Shown: piece by piece, positions 59,788-64,000 of the stretch
How positions within the stretch are numbered: position 1 is the stretch's first letter
Layout of the letters: every line of letters begins with the position of its first letter
DNA from: Psychrobacter sp. PG1
GTDB taxonomy: Bacteria; Pseudomonadota; Gammaproteobacteria; Pseudomonadales; Moraxellaceae
Direction of reading: 5' to 3'
Assembly (NCBI RefSeq): GCF_014897815.1
Contig: NZ_JABUZG010000046.1
Coordinates: forward strand, 62,001 to 126,000
DNA: 64,000 nt
Program-made: the position numbers and the translations under genes
Notes under the pieces: generated by a model
The model's database searches: none
The model's input: the letters and a program-made list of their open reading frames with translations, nothing else
What the model was told of the DNA's origin: nothing

Positions 59788-60558
59788 ATGCAGAGTGGTA
59801 AAATCAAGCACTGGAATTCAGATAAAGGCTATGGCTTTATCGATGTAGACAATCAAAGTGAAGACGTGTTTTTTCATGTGAGTAAAGTGCGATTATCACA
59901 GCCGATAACCGTTGGTCAAAGCGTCTATTTTAATAGTGAGCGTAATGATAAAAACCAACTACGAGCCACTGAAGTCACTTCCAACGAATTGAGTATTTTA
60001 GCCACTCCAAACTCAAATATAACCAATCACTATTCAAATACTGGCAGCCGAAACAACTCTACTGATAATAACAAAAACCCGCGACACACTACCCCTGACA
60101 ATAGCCATCATCAGCGTGGCAATCAAAACAAGAGAAGCTTAGGCTCTACCCTATTTAGTGTGATTGCCCTTATTGCCGTCGCTGTTTATTTTTTTGGTGA
60201 TTTGTCGTCTGGGTTTTTGACCGATAGTATTAACCCAACGACGGTATCAGAAACTTCATCAGAGGCACAGCCAGCAAAGACAAGCGGCGTCACGGGCGAT
60301 GCTCAGATAGACAATACCATTGCCCTTATACAACGAGGCGGGCCTTTTCCTTATCCTCATAAAGATGGCACGACATTTTATAATCGTGAGAGCAGATTGC
60401 CCGCGCAGTCGCAAGGCTACTACCGCGAATATACCGTGCCTACCCCTGGCGTGTCACATCGCGGTGCACGGCGTATCGTCACAGGTGGTCATCCACCGAC
60501 CGTATATTACTTGACCGTTGATCACTATGATAGCTTTCGCAGACTGGACGTAAAATAA
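59788..60558 (+). CDS. Cold-shock domain, transmembrane and barnase-like ribonuclease fusion
   Basis: A 256-residue three-part protein. Residues 1-65 are a cold-shock domain with the RNA-binding KGYGFI (13-18) and VFFHVS (27-32). An Asn/Ser-rich linker leads to one membrane segment at about 119-137, then a second linker. Residues about 172-256 are a ribonuclease N1/barnase fold: FYNRESRLP, YYREY (E214 matching barnase E73), RGARRI (R225 and R229 matching R83 and R87) and VDHYDSF (H246 matching H102), so the active site is intact. With the basic KR before the membrane segment the ribonuclease would face the periplasm. One base separates it from a barstar-like gene, which marks it as a toxin/inhibitor pair. 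Confidence 0.88.
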   Translation: MQSGKIKHWNSDKGYGFIDVDNQSEDVFFHVSKVRLSQPITVGQSVYFNSERNDKNQLRATEVTSNELSILATPNSNITNHYSNTGSRNNSTDNNKNPRHTTPDNSHHQRGNQNKRSLGSTLFSVIALIAVAVYFFGDLSSGFLTDSINPTTVSETSSEAQPAKTSGVTGDAQIDNTIALIQRGGPFPYPHKDGTTFYNRESRLPAQSQGYYREYTVPTPGVSHRGARRIVTGGHPPTVYYLTVDHYDSFRRLDVK

Positions 60559-60559
60559 T

Positions 60560-60928
60560 ATGAGTAAAGCCATCCACTATATTAATCTGGGTTTTGACCA
60601 AGATATTAACCAAAAAACTACAGCACTAAATGCTAGCATGCCCGCTCAGACTGTTAACATACCGGTAGACGAGATACTCAATAAAACCACATTATTAACA
60701 AACTTAGCCAATGCCTGTGATTTTCCCAGCTATTTTTCACATAACTGGGATAGCGCATGGGACTGTTTAACGGACAGCGAAGTGACTCACCTGATGCTGG
60801 ATCTAACAGCGGTGAAAAAAATAAACACCGAAGATTTTAATGTTTTCAAAAGCATCATTGAAGATGCTTACAGAGATTTTAGCAAGCCGCAATTATGGGT
60901 TATTATGCCGTCCGTGGATGATGCCTAG
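60560..60928 (+). CDS. Barstar-like ribonuclease inhibitor
   Basis: A 122-residue small acidic protein. PVDEILNKTTLLTNLANACDFPSYF followed by HNWDSAWDCLTD is the barstar signature (helix, then NWDALWDCLTD-like). The later HLMLDLTAVKKIN and LWVIMPS give the remaining strands. It should bind and block the barnase-like domain of the protein encoded one base upstream. Start ATG 60560 follows the upstream stop so closely that translational coupling is likely. It presumably stays in the cytoplasm. Confidence 0.9.
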   Translation: MSKAIHYINLGFDQDINQKTTALNASMPAQTVNIPVDEILNKTTLLTNLANACDFPSYFSHNWDSAWDCLTDSEVTHLMLDLTAVKKINTEDFNVFKSIIEDAYRDFSKPQLWVIMPSVDDA

Positions 60929-60945
60929 TCGCCAATCACCACACA

Positions 60946-60989
60946 AACCTGAATTCGAGATAAAACCATATTTATCCCGAATTCAGGTT
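60946..60989 (+). terminator. Terminator after the barstar gene
   Basis: A long stem, AACCTGAATTCG/CGAATTCAGGTT with an inner GATAAA/TTTATC, separated by single mismatches, followed by a T-rich stretch. Confidence 0.8.
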
Positions 60990-61017
60990 AATTTATTTTT
61001 ATAGAAAGGATTAATAT

Positions 61018-62292
61018 ATGGAAATTACCCTAAACGGCTATTACACGCTGATACTAGCCACTCTAGTGCTGCTGCTTGGGCGCTTTTTGGTCAAGAAAAT
61101 TAAATTCTTAGAAGATTTTAACATTCCAGAGCCTGTTGCTGGTGGTTTGGTCGCGGCAATAGTGGTCTATATTCTAAATATCATTTGGGGATATAGTTTT
61201 AACTTTCATCAAGGATTACAGACGGCTACCATGCTGATGTTTTTTGCCTCTATTGGTTTGAGTGCTGATTTTAGTAGACTCAAAGCTGGTGGTACGCCAT
61301 TGTTGATTTTTACCATCGTTGTGTCCGTTTTTATCGTCTTGCAAGATGTCGTTGGTGTGGCCATGGCAAGCGCGTTGGGACTTGATCCACTACTTGGATT
61401 AGTGACAGGTTCTATCGCCCTGACTGGTGGTCACGGTACGGCAGGTGCTTGGGGTATCACCTTGGAGCAAGATTACGGTGTGGTCGGTGCAACGACACTT
61501 GGTATCGCCGTTGCCACCTACGGCTTAGTCGCTGGTGGTATCATTGGCGGTCCTGTGGCCCGTCGCCTGATTCAAAAGCTGGGGTTAAAACCAACGCCCG
61601 CCAATCCCAATCCTAGTGACATCGAAAAAGTCGCTGGTGCGCAGTCGCTTTATAGCACCAAACATGATGAAGATTCGGCGAGTAGCAATAAAGAAATTTT
61701 CGAAAGACCTGACAGCATGCGCTTTATCACCGCCTCTTCTACTATTGAGACATTGGCATTGTTTGCCGCAGCGTTGGCTTTCGCCGATGTCATGACGCTT
61801 GTTGCCCAAGGCACGTGGTTTGAGCTACCTACCTTCGTTTGGGCGTTGGCAGGTGGTGTGATTATTCGTAATGTCTTAACCACTATCTTTAATTTTGATA
61901 TGTTTGATCGCTCTATCGACGTATTTGGTAACGCTTCTTTGAGTCTGTTCTTAGCCATGGCGCTGCTGTCATTGAAGCTATGGCAGCTGACTGATTTGGC
62001 AGGTCCTGTGTTGATTATCTTATTGGTACAGACGGTCATTATGGTTGTTTATGTCTATTTCATAACCTTTAAGGTGATGGGTAAAGACTATGATGCAGCG
62101 GTCTTGTCAGCTGGACATTGTGGTTTCGGTATGGGTGCGACGCCAACGGCGATTGCCAATATGCAGGCGGTCACGGATCGCTATCTGCCTTCGCCTAAGG
62201 CGTTTTTGATTGTGCCAATGGTTGGTGCATTCTTTGTCGATATCGTCAACGCGACGATCTTGCAGATATTTACTAAACTGCCGTTTATGTAA
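61018..62292 (+). CDS. gltS: Sodium/glutamate symporter
   Basis: A 424-residue inner-membrane protein with about 11 hydrophobic segments. The two pseudo-repeat motifs LTGGHGTAGAWG in the first half and SAGHCGFGMGATPTAIANM in the second half define the GltS family, which imports glutamate with sodium. NIPEPVAGGL in the N-terminal region is also conserved. A hydrophilic loop of about 45 residues (NPNPSDIEKVAG...) joins the halves. AAGGA lies eight bases upstream of the ATG. Confidence 0.95.
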   Translation: MEITLNGYYTLILATLVLLLGRFLVKKIKFLEDFNIPEPVAGGLVAAIVVYILNIIWGYSFNFHQGLQTATMLMFFASIGLSADFSRLKAGGTPLLIFTIVVSVFIVLQDVVGVAMASALGLDPLLGLVTGSIALTGGHGTAGAWGITLEQDYGVVGATTLGIAVATYGLVAGGIIGGPVARRLIQKLGLKPTPANPNPSDIEKVAGAQSLYSTKHDEDSASSNKEIFERPDSMRFITASSTIETLALFAAALAFADVMTLVAQGTWFELPTFVWALAGGVIIRNVLTTIFNFDMFDRSIDVFGNASLSLFLAMALLSLKLWQLTDLAGPVLIILLVQTVIMVVYVYFITFKVMGKDYDAAVLSAGHCGFGMGATPTAIANMQAVTDRYLPSPKAFLIVPMVGAFFVDIVNATILQIFTKLPFM

Positions 62293-62325
62293 TTTTATAA
62301 GCAATAAAGTCGAATTAACCTGAAT

Positions 62326-62361
62326 AAGGCTGGGCTACGCTATCGTAACCCAGCCTTTTTT
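62326..62361 (+). terminator. Terminator after gltS
   Basis: AAGGCTGGG and CCCAGCCTT with a 14-base loop, followed by TTTT. Confidence 0.9.
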
Positions 62362-62434
62362 ATTGGTTATTCAACCTTCCTATAAAGATATGATTGAACT
62401 AAGCTAGATCATTACCTAGTATTGAGAGAATGAT

Positions 62435-62683
62435 ATGAGTAAAGACAAACTTATCAAGTTATCGAAGGAAGAGGAAGAAGCGCTGTTAGATAATTTGAGA
62501 GATTATATGAGCGAAGAGTTTGATTTGGATATCGGTAATTTGCCTGCCAAGTTCTTATTCGATTTTATGGTGGACTTGATCGGCTCTAAAATATATAACC
62601 AAGCCATCGATGATGCTGAACCTTGGTTATATGAGAGATTTATGGGCATATTAGAAGACAGTCATGCGCTGAAGAAGGATTAG
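62435..62683 (+). CDS. DUF2164 family protein
   Basis: An 82-residue small protein. The order IKLSKEEEEALLDNLRDYMSEEFDLDIGNLPAKFLFDFMVDLIGSKIYNQAIDDA matches DUF2164 (helix, then DIGxLxAxFLxDF, then YNQAIxDA). The function of the family is not known. ATG 62435 has a GAGAG site five bases upstream. Confidence 0.88.
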   Translation: MSKDKLIKLSKEEEEALLDNLRDYMSEEFDLDIGNLPAKFLFDFMVDLIGSKIYNQAIDDAEPWLYERFMGILEDSHALKKD

Positions 62684-62783
62684 TTTGTGTTGCGTCAAAA
62701 CATTGTCATTTTACAAAAAATGAAAGCTAGATTAAAACATAAGCTCAACCCAAATCTCAAAAACTACTACCAATTTTAATCAC

Positions 62784-62819
62784 AAAAAAACCGCCTAGCC
62801 ATTCAGCTGAGCGGTTTTT
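62784..62819. terminator. Terminator between DUF2164 and the 62890 gene
   Basis: AAAACCGC and GCGGTTTT arms with an inner TAGC/GCTG stem and T run, between convergent genes. Confidence 0.85.
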
Positions 62820-62889
62820 CACATCAAACTAAGACGCTCAAGTTTTAAAGTACTTCAAGTAACAAATACTTAACGCAAATTTTTATATA

Positions 62890-63345
62890 TTAAAGCGTAA
62901 ACCTAACCACATTGAGCTTGTTCTCTTCTGCAAACTCAAATAACTTATGAACATGATTTAAATTCTCAAGAAACGTATTCAAACCTTCTTGGCTCTCTGC
63001 TTCGTGGTAACCGATGTCGTGTACCAATTTTTTTAAGTCTGTCGCGGCAAACGCTTTGACAATCTTAGGCACGACGGCCACATCATATAATAGCCCGTCA
63101 TGCTGCTCATGCAGAGGCGTGTTGTCTGCCAAAAATAACAGATCGCACAAGGCGTAATGTCCCTCTCCCAACAGCTCAATCAATTCTTCCGTATAGTGTT
63201 CAAAAGATGCTTGTTTCACATCCAAGTATTGGTTGTCACGATTTTCTCTTAGCTCATCAAGTGTAATACTACCATTTAGCATACTTGCTAAATTTTCCTC
63301 ACGAACACTACAAAAACAAAATGACATAGATGTAGAAATAGGCAT
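62890..63345 (-). CDS. Hypothetical protein, possibly DUF1877-like
   Basis: A 151-residue soluble protein, not firmly recognised. The N-terminal SFCFCSVREENLASMLNG and the helix near the end (LNTFLENLNHVHKLFEFAEENKLNVVRFTL) are reminiscent of the YfbM/DUF1877 family, which has a similar start and final helix-strand. A middle ALCDLLFLADNTPLHEQHDG is also compatible. The start could be the ATG at 63327 (MSFCF). Function unknown. Confidence 0.5.
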   Translation of the reverse strand: MPISTSMSFCFCSVREENLASMLNGSITLDELRENRDNQYLDVKQASFEHYTEELIELLGEGHYALCDLLFLADNTPLHEQHDGLLYDVAVVPKIVKAFAATDLKKLVHDIGYHEAESQEGLNTFLENLNHVHKLFEFAEENKLNVVRFTL

Positions 63346-63588
63346 CGTACTCCCCTTATCTCTTATTAAAAATAAAAACCACCTAGCAGAAGCTAAATGG
63401 TTCTTTCTTCAGTTCAATGAGATTGTATAAAAGATAGGTCGCAGGTTAAGTAATCAATAGCGAGTATTATTATGTAAGTAAGATAAGTAAAACCCACAGT
63501 CTTGACTGGTTTGCTCATCTGTCATTTTAGCGCTTTTCTTTATACTGAATTTTCACCTGCTACAGATTATTAATCGCGTTTCACTGAA

Positions 63589-64000
63589 TTATCTAGCTAG
63601 TTTATCTAGCATGGTCGAGAGCCATGCATTGTTATCTGCAATAGACGTGTCCCCTAGTGCTAGGATCTCATCAGCCGCTTGCACAGAGTCAGGATGATCA
63701 ATCATCGCTTCTTGTATATACGTCTGTCCATGCGACACCATATCTACCATACTCTTGTTAGTCACTTCAAAATGACATTGCCAACCAAGCACCCACGTAC
63801 CTAATTCTTTATGCTTTGATGTTTGATAAACAAAACCTTGATTGGCCCAAGTATGTGACGTTGCTATTGGCATCGCGCCTTTGGGACACTCAAAACCATC
63901 GCCATGCCAATGAAATACAGTGAATTCATTCTTTGGCAAATCTGCTAGCAGCGGATGCGCAAGCCCCTGTTCGGTCAATTGAATGGGCAGCCAGCCAACC
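63589..64000 (-). CDS. Class I glutamine amidotransferase-like protein (5' end cut by window)
   Basis: The C-terminal 136 codons are visible; the N-terminal part with the nucleophilic cysteine lies right of base 64000. FTVFHWHGDGFECPKGAMPIATS and VLGWQCHFEV are the typical C-terminal stretches of GMP-synthase-like stand-alone amidotransferases, with the catalytic histidine and glutamate in QCHFEV. The open frame continues to the window edge, so a start inside the window would be an artefact. Substrate unknown. Confidence 0.85.
   Translation of the reverse strand, partial: VGWLPIQLTEQGLAHPLLADLPKNEFTVFHWHGDGFECPKGAMPIATSHTWANQGFVYQTSKHKELGTWVLGWQCHFEVTNKSMVDMVSHGQTYIQEAMIDHPDSVQAADEILALGDTSIADNNAWLSTMLDKLAR

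Overview
The window looks like a chromosomal segment of a Moraxellaceae gammaproteobacterium, most likely Psychrobacter. This rests on gene content and order (smc-zipA-ligA, bioA-bioD, birA-coaX, a leucine-catabolism operon with two acyl-CoA synthetases), the protein sequence style and AT-rich intergenic DNA. The assignment is an inference; no database search was run. Most of the window is ordinary housekeeping and nutrient metabolism, with one small accessory patch.

Layout. 1-2254: the 3' part of a capsule export locus (KpsM, KpsT and a truncated KpsE-like gene, all minus), next to a tRNA-Met(CAU) gene and the RNase P RNA gene. 3136-6056: bioD, bioA and a ferredoxin in one minus operon, then coaD. 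6415-12364: smpB, a RarD-like transporter, an Lrp/AsnC regulator divergent from it, a lipoprotein and ygiQ. 12700-16271: two lipoproteins, then an accessory patch. The patch holds a REP-associated tyrosine transposase between two inverted REP palindromes and two AT-rich genes of unknown function (the second DUF5677-like), closed by a degenerate third REP. 16340-23928: ligA, zipA and smc. 24068-27671: small unknown genes, a TauE/SafE permease, birA and coaX. 27769-39417: a secreted TonB-C-like protein and the leucine/isovalerate pathway (ivd, HMG-CoA lyase, methylcrotonyl-CoA carboxylase alpha and beta, methylglutaconyl-CoA hydratase), with two tandem paralogous acyl-CoA synthetases that each keep a near-duplicate sigma-70 promoter. 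39716-44573: a rubredoxin reductase-like enzyme and a glutamate/aspartate ABC operon (gltI-J-K-L). 45136-51108: hslO, a lipase-like hydrolase, a Tat-exported PhoX phosphatase behind a multi-repeat Pho box, and a fumarylacetoacetase-family enzyme. 51301-57123: a basic amino acid ABC system with two permeases, three successive binding proteins and an ATPase. 57518-64000: an acidic lipoprotein, proA, a cold-shock-domain/membrane/barnase fusion with a barstar partner, gltS, DUF2164 and unknown genes, and a truncated glutamine amidotransferase.

How the genes connect. Biotin made through BioA/BioD and attached by BirA is needed by the biotin-dependent methylcrotonyl-CoA carboxylase. That enzyme, with Ivd, the hydratase and the lyase, takes leucine-derived isovaleryl-CoA to acetyl-CoA and acetoacetate. 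CoaD and CoaX serve coenzyme A synthesis. GltI-L and GltS import glutamate, and ProA turns glutamyl phosphate towards proline. PhoX is predicted to be induced on phosphate starvation.

Most interesting: (1) the cold-shock domain-transmembrane-barnase protein with barstar downstream; (2) a family of small palindromic, MITE-like repeats (intact 170-bp copy at 44858-45027, a decayed copy at 51169-51294 that now supplies a perfect terminator-like hairpin, and a faint copy at 8809-8870); (3) the RAYT/REP unit and its possible passenger genes; (4) the four-register Pho box upstream of phoX; (5) the duplicated promoter-operator-synthetase module of the leucine locus.
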